NCBI RefSeq assembly: GCF_043641665.1
Contig: NC_092200.1
Coordinates: 9,493,694-9,557,693, forward strand
From: Enoplosus armatus
Taxonomy: Eukaryota; Chordata; Actinopteri; Centrarchiformes; Enoplosidae
Length of the DNA: 64,000 bases
Direction of reading: 5' to 3'
Both the position numbers and the translations under genes were made by a program. The notes under the pieces were generated by a model. The model worked only from the letters and a program-made list of their open reading frames with translations. It ran no database searches and was not told where the DNA came from. Positions 1 through 14,400 of this stretch are shown one piece after another (the stretch's first letter is position 1; each line of letters opens with the position of its first letter).

Positions 1-3000
1 GACGAACAAGACAACCAGGAATAATTTGCTGGCACAAGACTGGCAGTCTCAACAGTCAAGGTATCATCAACGTTGTTACCTTTGAATATGAACTCCGGTT
101 TGTCTGAAACAAAGTCAGTAGACAATGAGCTTTGCACCATTTGAAATACATTCGTACATTTGAAAAGTGATATAATTGTGCAGAACTAACATTCATAAAA
201 AACATTCAAAAAAACCAAACATGCACAACAAATCTCTCTTACCCACAACACACACTGATATAGCCTTTGTTTCTTTTAGTCCTCCAACCTCTAAGTGTAA
301 TTTATAATCTCCTGATTTGAGTGGATCACATAGCCTCAGAGTCCTGAGAAGACAGTGTCAAAGCCAACATTCATATGAAACCATCCACAAGTAATACCTC
401 TTTAATAATATAGCGCATATCATGTGATTGCATTTTCCAATAGTAGTTGTCTGTTAAGGAAAGACCGGAAATGTTTGGTGCATTTCTACATGCTCATCGA
501 TGGAGTTCAGCTCCAGGAAGATTGCTTCATGCTGCTACCTGTGTTTTGTCACCCAGTTGTCCCTGTTGCATTTAGTCATAGTTTTATCAGGAGCTTCCCA
601 GGAACAGCGCTGCAGCACAGGGTGGTAGGAAACACTGGCTTGCAAACAGTAGCTGGATGCATTGTGAGCTGGCATGATCTTGCTCTTATCCAGCTGGACA
701 GAGAGGAAACTTTCAGCTGAGGAAACACAAGAATTAAATCAGTACATATACAAATGGTACAAACAGGCCTAAACATTAAAAAATACAAGAACAGTTGAAA
801 TTACTACACACTACTGAAAGAATGAGTAAATGTAAATTAATTCAACTAACCCTGGACGTGAATGTAGACAGACTTAGTTTTGTTTTCTTGACTCCTGCAG
901 GTATATGTGCCACTGTGGTCCACACTAACTGATTCAATGAACAGGTAGGCCATCTGACTTTTGTCATGTGAGTCATTTCTAATGCAGATCTGGGACAAAA
1001 ACATATAGCTGTTATGATTTGAATGGGAAAGAGTAATGTAGTAGTTTGTGAGTTGTGTCTTAGACTATAAGGAGTATTCAGATGGTAGGTTAGCTTTAAG
1101 GGAAAAAACATTTGTTCACATTAAATTTGAAAGAAAATCTCAGTGGCCCTCAGTAGGAACTACCGTACCTCCTTCTTGACTCCAGAAGAGCATGCTAACG
1201 TGCTGGCATCCATTATTTCGCTGCCTTTCTCCCACACAGGTGATGGCAGCCAATACCGTTGTAATCGGCAGCGAAGCAGTAAAGACTCACCAGGGCTCAC
1301 GGTCACATTAAAAACCTCATCATTTTTCATAAAGTCACTCTCTAGGTCTGAAACACACAGTAGAGCCTCAAGTCACACAACAAACTTGACAGTCAGGTGA
1401 TTCTTTTGATTTACTCTATTGAATTGTTTGCTACGGCATGATTAATTAGAAATAGTCCCTGGACTGTAAACTGCTTCAATCTGACCTTTTAATAAATTAG
1501 TTTGCGTCTGTAATCATTTACTATGGATGCATTTTTTGTAGGATGTATTTAATGAATCTGTTGACACAATTAATTACCGTAGTCATACAGTTGGGAGCAT
1601 TCTTGTCCTTCAGCATTAGTAGCACAGCACATCACTCCACTAGCAAAATATTCACTGCTTGATATTGTGCTCTTTGCCCTTCCACTGTTTGCAGGAACTT
1701 TTTCCCCATCCTTGCCTCTGTTCAAAAGGGGGATAAACATCATTATTCAGAAAATCACACTATAATAAGATGGGTTTTTTTAATAGATAGTGTCAGTGGA
1801 CAACATTGGAAAACATCTTACCCAGACCATTTAAATATGGGCTTTGGGCAGCCCTCAGAGCTGCATGTGAAATACGGGGAACTCATTTGGTCATCTACGC
1901 CTTCCAGTGTCAGCTCTGGTTTTGTGGGACGTTCTGGAAAAGATATATATATATATATATATAAATATTACCACTGCATCAAACACTCTAGTCTAGTGTT
2001 TGTTGCTGCGTTGAGTGTTGACTGGGTGTATGTGGTGGAGAGGTGTTACTCACTCATTACTACATGAAGAGAGACAGTCATTGAGGACCTGGTCTCGTTG
2101 CTAGTTTCACAGCTCAGCGTGTACTCCCCTGAATCCGTCTCAGAAAGCTGTGGTAGGACCATGTAGTGACTCCCGTTCCTGGTGAGGTTTAAGGAAAAGC
2201 CTCAGTTTAATCACATGCACGAAAGAAAAAAAAGGGGAAACACACCTAAATACACACACAGACATTCACTTACACTGTCTGCACTGGGCGTGCTCCTCTG
2301 ATCCAGTGGCAGACAGGGTGTTCAGAGAAGTGCTCCAGTGAGATGATGAGTTTCTTACCAACAGACATCTCTAAGCTGACAGGACCAGATGCATTCAGAT
2401 AGTCAGCTGGCACAAAACATGCCACCTGAAGGACAAGATTCACCATTTAATCATCTTGCATTAAGTAGCATTCGTGTGGAAGCATGAAGATTTTGTTTAA
2501 ATGTTACAAGAACACAAAAAACCCCACTGACTTTTATACCTTTCATTTAACACTGATAAGACTATTTGATGTCTGTGGTTTAATTAACATTCACAGGACA
2601 CAGTTAATGCTAACTATTATTCAAGATTTGAATTCATAAATAGGTGTTTTGACATGTCATTTTAAAAGAAACTGAAGCACTTACTTTTCCTACTGTGACA
2701 TGTCTAAATAAAAACTTTAAAAACCTGTCTTATGTCTGCTTCTACAGGTCTCCAAGTGGTCGTTCTATTAAAATGACAGATGAACTGACAGACTTCATTA
2801 ACATACCATTAACATGATAAACAAGAGGGAATTAGTACTTTAACACTTGCACATATTTGCACTTTACAGCCAAACTATAATGTGCAAATACACGTGCCCT
2901 TATTTTTTCTTTTAACACTATGTGTATATTTTTGTATGTTTTTATTCCCTGTTCACCTGTGTGAGCCACGTCAAAGGCAAATTTGGTGACGAACAACAAA

Positions 3001-4241
3001 GTTTATCTGGTTCTGATTGTGAAACTGATGAACAGAAAGAAAACAAGAGTAAATTTAGTTAATTTTGTGCCATTTCCTTCTGCAGTTTTGTTTTTCTGTT
3101 TCTAAGTGAATCCATGTTATGTTCTCTAAAGGACAATCAAAGTATCTTTGATTAGTCAGGTAATATGGTGCTGTGTATGGAAAGAAATATGGACACTGGC
3201 AATGACATTCATGACAACAATGTTTGTGCTGGACGAACGCACTTTATAAAAAGCAAACATTACACTACTGTAAGTCCAACCATGTTTCTTCTAGACTTTA
3301 TCCGCTGCAGATAACCAACAATTTCCCTGAACTCAATAATGTTTCAGAAATATACAGTAACTCTAGTAAGACTAGTACATATATGTATAGTTAATTTGAA
3401 TTGTATAGTTAGAATCCTGGCAGCTTTTACCTCATGACTGGGTACGCAGGGCTGATTCTGCGCTGCCACACCATCAGAGCGGTGCAGCTTGACAGCACAC
3501 AGCAGGAGAACAGCTTGAAAGACAGAACACTTATAACTTTATAACTCAAATGTATGTTTTCTGAATAGTCTGAGGCAATTAAAAAAAAGAAAATGGTATT
3601 TTAAAGAAATATACATGAGAAATATAAATATAAAAATAAGTGCAGCACAAAACAAGAAACAAATTGACATAAAGAGAAGTCCATTGATTAGTATTTTCAG
3701 TGGTTTACTTTATTGGTTACACAGTATAGTGGATAAACTATATTTTTATACCAGACTCTCTCTCTATATTTTTTTTAATAATTTTTAAAACCAGACAACA
3801 TTTCACTCATTACTGACACACACACATACTATGGTTTAGATGTTTGATATTTCTTTTGTCCAACAGGGAATCATGTTTCACTTAGCCTACAATAAATAAA
3901 TTGTCAGACTCTCAACACTTTAGATCTATAAGGTTCCTCATACTGTTGAGCTACAGCTGAAAGTTGATGTTTCACAATTAAACATTTGGTTCTGAGGTAG
4001 ACTAATGATTCCCCAGAGTTTTTATCTCTGAAAATGTTAAATAAAAGACACAACACTGCCGTCATTTTTGAAAATATTAGACTAAACAGACGAAAAATTC
4101 ATATTAATAAACATCCTTAAATTCAGGTCTTAAATGTCACAACATTTTTTAAAGTCACTCTGATTCTGCTGTGCCAGTAACTCGGCCCACAGAACAGACA
4201 TGGTCTGACTCACCCGCAATCATATTTCTCTGCCTCCGCAT
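1..4241 (-). CDS. flt3: flt3 (FLT3 receptor tyrosine kinase), 5' part, truncated by window edge
   Basis: Eleven coding exons: 4214-4241 (ATG at 4241), 3431-3513, 2274-2425, 2054-2178, 1822-1933, 1578-1717, 1169-1347, 851-989, 539-716, 243-343, and 1-103 (continues off the left edge). All junctions are GT-AG and phases are continuous, giving about 446 residues. The start encodes a signal peptide (MRRQRNMIA followed by a Leu-rich core ending near VAAQ). The remainder is an Ig-like ectodomain with typical Ig cysteine/tryptophan motifs, e.g. SGEYTLSC, VMCCATNAEGQEC (compare FLT3 IRCCARNELGREC), SGTYTC and QRCSW. FLT3 is a class III receptor for FLT3 ligand in haematopoietic progenitors. The kinase domain lies outside the window. 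Identification rests on Ig similarity plus position head-to-head with pan3, as in mammals. A csf1r/kit-type relative is the alternative, but synteny argues against it. Confidence 0.82.
1943..1962. repeat. (AT)n microsatellite
   Basis: About ten AT units in flt3 intron 4, roughly ten bases upstream (transcript sense) of the exon 1822-1933 acceptor. Confidence 0.9.
2940..3160. repeat. retroelement-like remnant in flt3 intron 2
   Basis: Short motifs resemble the 3' ends of fish retroposons: AAAGTTTATCTGGTTCTGAT (3000-3019) and GGACAATCAAAGTATCTTTG (3132-3151). No full element is visible. Confidence 0.25.
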
Positions 4242-5416
4242 TGATGCTCTCTTTCTGTCAGTGTCACATACTCATTACCGGGTCAGACAGCGACACTTTG
4301 TTGTAGAGGATGTGAACGAGTACCTTTTAAACAGGGGAAGTATCACTGGAAATTATGACGTTTTCAGCCACGCCTGGTTGCAACATATGAAGTGTAAAAA
4401 CTTGTAAAATAAATAAATAAATAAAAAAGACCGAAGAAATTTGCTAGAAACTATTTATAATGTCACAAGAGAATATAAATTTATGGTAGATAAAAATACA
4501 AATACAATAATTGACACTGAAGTCGTTATAATGTCTTTTGAGTTTTTATGTTTTATAAGAAAATATAGGAGTGTGAGTAAAATATTCTTATATAATATAA
4601 ATAAAATATTTGTGATGTAACCTCGTGGAAGCACTCAAAAGCTGACTAAAAAGAGATGTGTGATTATTTTCTATGTTCTCAAATATTGCCATGAATTTAC
4701 ATTTCTTGCACTATATGAATACTTTTAATCGATTTTTTAATTTTCAAATAAACTTCTCCTGTCAATTATTTGTTTTTGTCCAGGTGTTGTTTTCTCGTAT
4801 ATCTGTTTTTTGTGCATCTGTACAGTAGATTTGTATAAATTAAATTATAGCAATAATCTGCTGCGGTTGATACAATTTAACATAAATTAATTTTGCAATA
4901 CAATGTATTCTTATTTTAACCCATCCGCCGGCTGAAAGCACTGATCCTGCAAACTCGGCTGAAAACCTTTCTATGCTTTCAGCTACATTATTCGTCTGCA
5001 TTCACAATATCACCGTTCTGCAAGTTCAATTTGCCGCTTGTATTTGCAGCAGGTAAACTCTGCCAAACACTGTACCCACAATGCAAAGCTATGCTAACTG
5101 GTGCCTAGCAGAGCAGCCTGACTGCGAGCAAAAAACAACAACAGGCTACTTTGCGAAGACGGCAGCTGCATGGATAGCGACAACAACGACGACCAGGATT
5201 CCACGCATGCAATGATATTTTCTTAAACCAACATGCATCTTAGCCTTATAATGTGAGTACTGCAGCGTCTTAAGTGTTCTTCACCAGCTGAAGTGATATT
5301 TATCCGTTCCTTTAAGGAGAAACTGTTTGCAGGCTAGCTGGCTAGCCCGCTAGCTATCTGCGTCTCTCTATGTTTGAGTGTCTTCCGGCAGCAGCGGCGG
5401 CGGCAGCAGCGGTGCC
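4242..5416. promoter_or_regulatory. flt3/pan3 head-to-head intergenic region (probable bidirectional promoter)
   Basis: The segment separates the flt3 ATG (4241, minus) from the pan3 ATG (5417, plus). The flt3-proximal half is AT-rich. The pan3-proximal 300 bases are more GC-rich, contain a run of GCTAGC-type motifs near 5334-5356, and grade into a GGC/AGC-rich leader. I see no convincing TATA box for pan3 at a standard distance, as expected for a housekeeping promoter. The transcription starts and shared regulation are inferred only from the divergent arrangement. Confidence 0.4.
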
Positions 5417-8400
5417 ATGAACAGTGGACTCCCAGCTTCAGCTGCTCCGCTCGGGGGTGCCGGAATACCCAATGTCAAGGTGAAGTTTTGCCGATATTAC
5501 GCGAAAGACAAGACCTGCTTTTATGGAGAAGAGTGTCAGTTCCTGCACGAGGATCCGTCCATGGCAAGCATGCCGCTGCACGGCGGCGGCGGTAGCCCCG
5601 TCCCGTTGTCCATGGCCGCAGGTGGCGGGACGCCAGCGGGGTATTCCCTCGGTGGCTCCGCGGCGGCCTGCCCGGGTGGCGGGGGGACCGGTGTGTCCAA
5701 GAAGAGCGAAACATTGGGGCCTGCAGGCACGTCTCTCGAGGGGCAGCTGTTAACCAGTGAGTATCAATTACAGAAAGACAAGGCCTCACACGGGGTGACT
5801 GACTCTGACTTTACTTTTGGGCCTTGTTGGGCTTTGTTAAAATTTAGTCCGGGGATTCACTGAGGCCTCTTCACCCCAAAACAACGTGGGTTACATTTAC
5901 CTGCCAGACATTCTCCAAAGCCTTCTGTTTGCAGCTAGCACAGGCGGTGCTCTTTAGCTGCCCCACGAATAGCTTTGTCTTCAGGTGGTATTAGTTATGC
6001 TTTGTAACAACATATAACATTATCCATGCTTTTGCAGCTGACACGGAGGAGGCCTGCTGTTTTGTGTGACAGCTGTGAGTGGGCAGAAATCCGCGACCCA
6101 CTAAAGTTAGCTAGTGTAGCTATTAGCCAGCTAGCGTTAGCTAAACTAGCTTCAAATTGACAGCTTTAACTAACTTCAATGCGTTTGGCTTTGCATTCAG
6201 AGAGGCGTTATCAGTTGCAGTACTGATGCCGTTAGTTTTTCTCCAGTTAAATGTTGTTTGTGCGAACTGTAGTGTTGCTGTTAAGTTTAATGTTTGCTAA
6301 CATTAGCGTAGCTACGCTAGCTGTTCACGGGGCATTGTTTTTGCGTTGTGTTGTCGTGTTTTCTCAACGTAAACAAACAGCAAGTAACTAACATTCACAT
6401 GCAACTCAAAAACTAACTACGTCCACTTCAACTTGAAATCACTGAAACAAGTAATTGTTGCCAAGAGTTTGTTACTAAATGATATTCAAAGTGGATATCG
6501 CCCTGTGGCAGGCTGTAGTAGTGGCTCACTCTGCAGTTGTGGAGCTGTTTACATGCTTTCTAATTAGCTCTGTGATTGGTTAAGCAAACATTCAGTAGTG
6601 CTGACATTAACATGCATACTTTCCCATCTGATCTCTGTTAAAGTATTGAATTATCTCTCACTTATATCAATCTTGCTGCAGTTAGTATTTGCTAAACTTT
6701 TGTTTCTGTCATCTACAGTCCCAGGGATGGAGGGCGCAACTCTGAGTGATGCCAATCTTACCAACTCTTACTTCAGCAGCAGCTTTATTGGGGTCAATGG
6801 GTTTGGAAGCCCAGCGGAGTCTAAATACTCAATGATGCAGGTACAAAAGTGAAGCTGTATATATCCAGTCAGTGTAAACATACAGTGTGACAAAAGTAGC
6901 TTTCAAAATTGATGTGTGGTCACATTACTGTTGTAGGTCCCTGTATAAACTGAGGATCTACATTAGTTATTGAAATGTTTTGCATGTAGTTATTTATTGT
7001 GCCGTTAGTTTGAAGTGTTTTATTTGAGTCCACACATTTAATGATGCCATTGTAATATTTGGTGATCATTTATTGATAAACATATGCACATTAGAGTGCC
7101 TTCTGTAACACATTTGTTCTTGATTTTGCCCTCTTTAGCGAATGACCACCAGCAGCAGCTCTCCCAGTCTCCTCAACGATGGTGCCAAGAACTTCAGCCA
7201 CAGCACTCATGGTAAGACTCCTGTGCTCTGTGGAGCAGCATTCATCAATCATCCATTGAATATTGAAAGCATCACTGCTCAACTCCTTACACTCCTTGGT
7301 CCTCCACAGATCCCGTGAACTCCCCAACATCCTCACTGTTCAGTGATTTTGGTGCTCTTAGCATTTCCCAAAGGAGAAAGGTGAGCACACAAGCATCCCG
7401 TCCAAGACAGTGAAATTATTTTAAAGAGCTTTTAAAGTTCAGTACTGTACTTTTGTATTAGCAGGTACTTGACACGTAACTTAGATGAATTTAATTTCCA
7501 TCTTTGTCTTCATTGCCTCTAACAGGAGTGGTAGATTTCATGTAGATCTTATATGTTTTTCATTGTGCCACCAGGCTCCTAACCCAACAGCAAGTGAGTT
7601 CATCCCCAAGGGAGCTCCACGTATGGCCACCATGGCTCAGTCCACTGTACAGGCCTTCCCCTCACCTCTGTTCCCACACCCTGCCATCAGCAGCTCCACA
7701 GCTGCTGCGCTGGCTCCAGGTGAGGGTTTTTGGAACATTACCAACTGAGAAATCACCCCGCTATATCTGCTTTGCTCTACTTTCTACATGGCTCAGTTTT
7801 GTTTTCCATCTTTAGCTCTGAAATTGTATAGTTCAGCAAGTTTGGGAATTCCCTGTTGTGCATAGCACCACATGTGCTACTGTTGAAACAAAAGAAGAAC
7901 CTTTTTTGGGTGCTGTGCTCCTTTCATTTTATATGATTGCAGCCAGTGAATGCTGCAAGCCTTATCTTGAAAAAGTTTCTTTATGTCTCCAATGTTAGGC
8001 ATGTCTCTGTCTGCGGGATCTTCTCCTCTTCACTCCCCAAAAATTACACCGCACACCTCACCTGCTCCTCGTCGGAGGAGTCACACCCCAAACCCTGCCA
8101 ACTACATGGTGCCCACCACTGCATCTGACCAGGGCACTCACATAATCCAGAAGGAGACAGTAGGGGGGACCACCTACTTCTACACAGACAACACCCCGGC
8201 ACCAATGGCTGGGATGGTATGTACTACACTCGGTATCCTTCACTGTATTTTAGACTGGAAATACTTGCAGACTAAAGCTGGGAATACACTGGAAGACTTT
8301 TAACCAAACACGAAACAGCATTTAAATCTGTCTGCATTTAAAACTTGATCTACTCTGAGGTTCTTTTGGGAGGCAAGAGCGTTGGCTCCCTAATTCATGC

Positions 8401-11400
8401 TGTCATTGTGGCCAACTAGAGGTTGTAATTTGGCTTCATATGGCAATTTGTAACCTTCTTAACACTTCATTCCATCCTTCATTAGAGTTTCGTTCCATCA
8501 CATTCATTTGCGTAGCTATGAGCTTATAGTTGGAAAAAATAAAACATGTATGATCACACTGGTTTTCATTTCTCAATAAATAGGAAGCTGTGTTTTTCTG
8601 GTTTCATCGCAGGTGTTTCCTACCTACCATATCTATCCCCCCACTGCGCCCCATGTGGCTTACATGCAGCCGAAAGCCAACGCCCCGTCCTTCTTCATGG
8701 CCGATGAACTCCGACAGGTATTTCTCACTTGTCCTCCTCCTTTTTCAATAAGTATCACCCCTGTCGTCTTCTCTGGACGTAATGTCTGATGTGATGCCCT
8801 CTTTTTTTCTTCTGTAGGAGTTGATAAACAGACATCTGATAACCATGGCCCAGATTGACCACTCAGAGAACCCAGGTAAAGGGTCTTCTCTGTTGTCACC
8901 ACAAAGGGTTGTTATTAATCCAATAATTTCTGTGTGCTGCAGGATTGCATTAAAAACATTTTACTATTCATGTGCTCTGTATTAAACAAAAGAACATTTT
9001 GATGCTCTATTGTTGGTTTGCTAGTAAACAAACCTGCATTGCTTGCTGAAACAAATGTGCAAGTGTATTGTGGGGTTGATTTCCTCATGTTAGTGTGGCA
9101 AGTGTTGAAATATGTATGTGATCTCTGTGGGTTTTGCTTCCAGTTACCCACATGAGTGTTTTGTCTGTTGTCATGCATGCAATAATGGGGTACAATTGTG
9201 AACTGTCAAATTACGTTGTGGCATACATGTGTGAAAACAAATCATATCGCCTCCAGCCTACTTAAAGTTGTTGGATCTCTTTTTGATTGTGTGCGTTTGT
9301 ACAGTAGCATGTTATTGTTTTGCCTCCTCTGAAACTGCTTTTGTCTTTGGCAGATGTACCGTCTGAGGTGGACAGCTACCACAGCCTGTTCCCCCTCGAA
9401 CCCCTCCCCCCACCAAACCGCATGCAGAAGACCAGCAACTTCAGCTACATCACCTCCTGCTACAAGGCGGTCAACAGCAAGGATGACCTGCCGTACTGCC
9501 TGAGGAGGATACACGGTAAGAAACGTGGTGATAAGAAATTGCTTTTCAAAGAAGCAGATAACACAGATGTCACACAACCAAAATAGCCACTATGACTAAT
9601 TATGTGATCACATATTGACTTTTAAGGTAACTTTTATTGGGTAATTTCCCATTTTAATAGGAAAATAATTAATTGGTAGTGTGCAGAAAACAAACAAATT
9701 TCAAACATCAGCAGCATAACATAACATCAGTTATGTTACTTTTGATGAGCAGTGCAGGGCACGTGTGCTGACTCCTTACTTCCATAAGAACATGAAATGC
9801 ATGTGTTGAGGGGTGCTGTTATCACATGTAAAGGTGGCTCAGGATGTTGTGACAGTGTAAGATATCTTTATTCATTTCCAATTGCCTATATCTGTATCTT
9901 TTAAAATGTGTCCAGGTTTCCGCCTTGTTAACACCAAGTGCATGATGCTGGTGGACATGTGGAAGAAGATTCAGCACTCAAACTCTGTAACACTGAGGGA
10001 GGTCTTCACCACAAAGGCCTTTGGAGATCACTGTGAGTGTGTATACGCAGTTTTTATGTACATATGTGAATTTATTTCCATGTTTGTGTCTTCTAGATTT
10101 GATTAATTTGTCTTTTTCACATGACCCAGACATAAAGTTGACCTGCTTTGTAGTTTTATTGATTGTTTTACATTTACATCCATTCTTGGTATTCAACCAA
10201 AACTAAACTTAACTAAACCAAAAATACCAGGTGGAGTGGTATACTTGTTGTTGCAGTATTGAGTTTAAGCTCTATTTGAGGTGAATATATATACATTTTT
10301 TTTTTTTTTTGCAAGAGCAATGAAGTACACAGTTGGGAAACTGTGGGGTTGTACTTGTTCTCCCATTTGATTGTCTCGTGATGGTAAACACTTTAGGGAG
10401 TACAATGCAGGACAAAGTGGCAATAATTGGGTGAATAGGCGTATGTAGAGCTGTTAGGCTGTTGCTGATTGTTTAGTTTTCTGATCCCTGACTTTCCTTT
10501 CCACCTTTTGCCGTTTGTAGCGTTGGTGTTCTCCTATGACTTCCATGCGGGTGCAGAAACCATGTTCAGCAGACACTTCAATGACCCAGCAGCAGACTCG
10601 TACTTTACCAAGAGGAAGTGGGGTGAGTTGGTCCTCCCTTTCAGTGTTTTTATTTCAATGTGAAGGCGGCTTCACAGTGAAATAGACTCAGCAGCACCTC
10701 AGCAACCTCTCTACTTCACACATTTTTAGTTTGTACACTCATTTGCTAATGAGGTCATCGGCCTAGGTCTATTTTGGTGTGCATTTTCATGTTTGCATTG
10801 CATGTGGTTTAGCTCACATCCGACATTTGATGGCTTAGATCGAGAATATATGAAACCACTTGGTTGACTTACAATAAAGATGCATTTCCCAAGAGGTTTT
10901 AAGATCTAAAACTCTTGTGGATGTCTTGAGGCTACAAAGAAGATTCAAGTGTTTGGAGTCTGTAAAGTGTCCTAGTTTGACAGTTAGCATGCATGTGAGA
11001 GACATGAGGACTTGGAGGAAACTGTGGCTGAAACTGATCCTAGGGCAGGTGCTGTATGGCCTACCTACAGGAATGCAGACAGAGGAAGCAAAACCATTCA
11101 TGCCCTGGGCTTTGTTTAGCAAACAGTGATAAAAACCCATAATGTATGAATTGTACAGAACTACACAGTGGTCCAACACTGGATCACATAGTGCCAATGC
11201 ATTTCTTTCTGGAAAGGCCTTTAGGGAAGCAAATATTTTGGACAACTCGAGCATTCTCCGTGTGAAATTGTGGCTTTTGCTGTGCAGTACACACCCTAAC
11301 ACTTGTCTGAGTAACATAACCCAACCTTGTGTTTGTGGTAAGAGTTACAGAATTTACAACACAAGTAAACGAAGTTCTGAACCTATAGTGAACGCCATTT

Positions 11401-14400
11401 CTTGGAACTGTGAGCCGAATTTCCTCATTTTTTTTTTCATACTAGAGCTGAAACGTTTAGTCAATTGACAAAAGATTAATCAGCAATTATTTTAAGAATA
11501 GTTTAAAGTCATTTTTTAAGCAATGATGCAAAACATCCCAGAGATCAAGCTTCTCAATTGTGAGGTTTTCAGTTATGTTATTGTAAACTGAATATCTTTT
11601 GGGTTTTGGACTTTTTGCCAGACAAAATGAGCAATTTGAAGACTTCACTGTTGGCTTTAGGAAATTATGAAGGGTATTTTTTAACTTACTAGCTAACATT
11701 ATAGAGACTATATGGTTGATTAAGTTGATTAATCAAGAAAATGATCAACAGATTAACTGATAAGGAAAATTAGGTTTGATTTACTGAAAATGATGTGTCT
11801 TACTGACATCACAAATGTGATATAGTTTTTCCTGAAGAGAGGATTGCCAAGGAAGTTGATGACAGTTTGAGGTTAAGTTCAGAAGTAACGTGTAACCGTT
11901 CAGGCTGCGTTTGTGTGATAAAGCTTGTCTTGGTGTGCAGGACAACATGAACCTCCCCCGCCACGGCAACACGCAGGTCTGCTCCCGGAGTCTCTGATCT
12001 GGGCCTACATTGTCCAGCTCAGCTCGGCCCTGCGCACCATCCACACTGCCGGTCTGGCCTGCCGTGTCATGGACCCCAGCAAGATTCTTATTACTGGCAA
12101 GACCAGGTATAAACACACATAAATACGTCAGCAGACATTTCACCATTCAGCATGAGTTGATGAATGTTGTTGATTAGAGCCTGTTGCACATAACCATAAA
12201 TGGTGGTGTGTGGAACACTGTGAATTTCAATTTCCAGCTCAGTAAGTGTAGATATGAGTGTTGACTGTAAATGCATTAAAAGCGGAAGAGTATTTTCAGT
12301 TCAGGCTTCCTTTTTTTCACAACCATGTGGTTGTGCACACTCAGTGCAAACATGCGCACCAACTGATAATAATGGCCTCTTATCTCTGCAGGTTACGGGT
12401 GAACTGTGTTGGGGTGTTTGATGTCTTAACTTTTGACAACAGTCAGACCAATCATCTTGCCCTAATGCCACAGTACCAGGTACTTTCTATGAATTGGTTT
12501 GTGGTCAGTTATCCATGGATATACATTACAGAAGAGTTGTACAGTGTGTACCAATGGAGAGAGTTAAAGCTTATCTACTTGTGTTGTTGAAGCTCTTTCA
12601 TTTCATGTATCATTGATATGTGTATTTCTGTGATGTGTGTGTGTGTGTGTGTTTCATTGTGTAGCAAGCGGACCTAGTGTCGCTGGGCAAGGTGGTGCTG
12701 GCGTTGGCATGTAACTCCCTGGCTGGCATTCAAAGGGAGAACCTGCAGAAGGCCATGGAGCTGGTGTCCATCAACTACTCTTCAGACCTCAAGAACCTCA
12801 TTCTGTAAGAAAGGGAGGGGTGCAGCATGCGTTGTACATTTCAGACACAGCCTGTAAAAACTTTGCATAGAATCGAGACTTGTCCTGATTAAAGTTGGAC
12901 ACGACACAGAAAGCAGTTTGACTAAAAGGTTTTCACCTAATACCTGGCTCAGCTCAGGTCAGCTCAGGTTTTGGACAATGACCTTGTATCTGTAGCCAAC
13001 AGGAATGTTCTGTTAACACTCCCATATCCACATGCTGTTGATCAGGTACATCAGTTCATCTCCTCACCTGTTGGCAACAAGCAACTTCCTTCATTTTCCT
13101 CCAGCCTCAAGATGTAGTTCTATGTTTGCATGCTGTCCCAAGGCTGTAACTTTGCCACAAATTAACCCATGTCAGCCCAGGATATTCTAGAGATATAAGT
13201 TTTGACAAAGATGAGTGGTAAAATGCAGTGCTTTTACACATCATGAATAAAGGTTTGTGACATTTCATGTTGGTATTTTCAACTCACCTGAAGGCAAACT
13301 CTGATGTTTTTGTGTATGTGTAGGTATCTGCTGACTGAACAGTCTCGCCTGCGCAGCGTCAATGACATTATGCCGATGATTGGAGCTCGATTCTACACAC
13401 AACTGGACGCATCGCAGATGAGAAATGATGTCATTGAGGAAGACCTGGCCAAGGTATGTGGAGGGCACTACATGTTTGTCCAGGAATATTTAAAAAGAAA
13501 ACTCATGAAGGGAGAATTTGTCTCACAAGGCACCGAACAGAAAGCATGCATGAATAAACATGATTCAGTCGTGTTCTTTTCAGGTTGATATTCTTGGGTT
13601 GGGGCCGCAAAAAGGGCATTGGTTTGGTGAGCTAAGAGGGAAGTTGTGTGCACACCGGATGTTGTACGGTATATTGTAGGCTTTGCAGTCTCGTCTTGAA
13701 TTTAGTTTGCTCATTTTACAGTGTGAATGTGTTAAAAAACAGACCCTCAACCAACCTCATTTTCTTCTCGTTCATGCTTCAACTTCCCATTTACACCCCC
13801 CTGACTCTCTACACATCCACCAAGTGTGTTGTTTTTACCTCTAACTGCAAATGATGATTTCAGTTTCTGTCAGCAACATAAGTTCAGAGAACAGCTGAGG
13901 ATTAGAGCAGGGAAATACCACTCTGTAGTTATAAAAATGGGCTAGAAAAAAAGGACAGCTTCTCTGGCCAAACCTGCCTGTGATGTACTGATATCTGTGC
14001 TGGTGGGGAGAGTGTAAAGCATCTCCTCTTTATCAGGCCCCCTCTGCATTATGTGTTAGCTGAATGTGTATTTGCACACACGAAGGGAATGGTAGCACTG
14101 TTGTTTATTGGCCTGATGAGACTTTGACAAAAAACTTTTGAAACACTGTGTTTATAAACACAAAAATCTGTGTGAAGACCACCATGTGTTTGTTTCATCT
14201 CTTATCAGTCCTAACTGAGCTCAACTGGGCCACAGCATGGGGTAGGATTTCATGTGAAGCGTTGTAGGGCTGCCATGGTGGCTGCGTCATTGCAACACCA
14301 CTGTTGTGTCAAGCTGCTGGCTGCGGTTGGCATTGTTTTAATTTTTAAAGTTATGTTACCTATTACCATGACATGGTTTACTTTTTCAAACAAATAGATG

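Noticed and set aside
536..538. Apparent in-frame TAG in flt3 exon 9.
   Set aside because: The GT immediately before it is the splice donor (exon ends at 539), and the next exon at 243-343 continues the FLT3 homology in frame.
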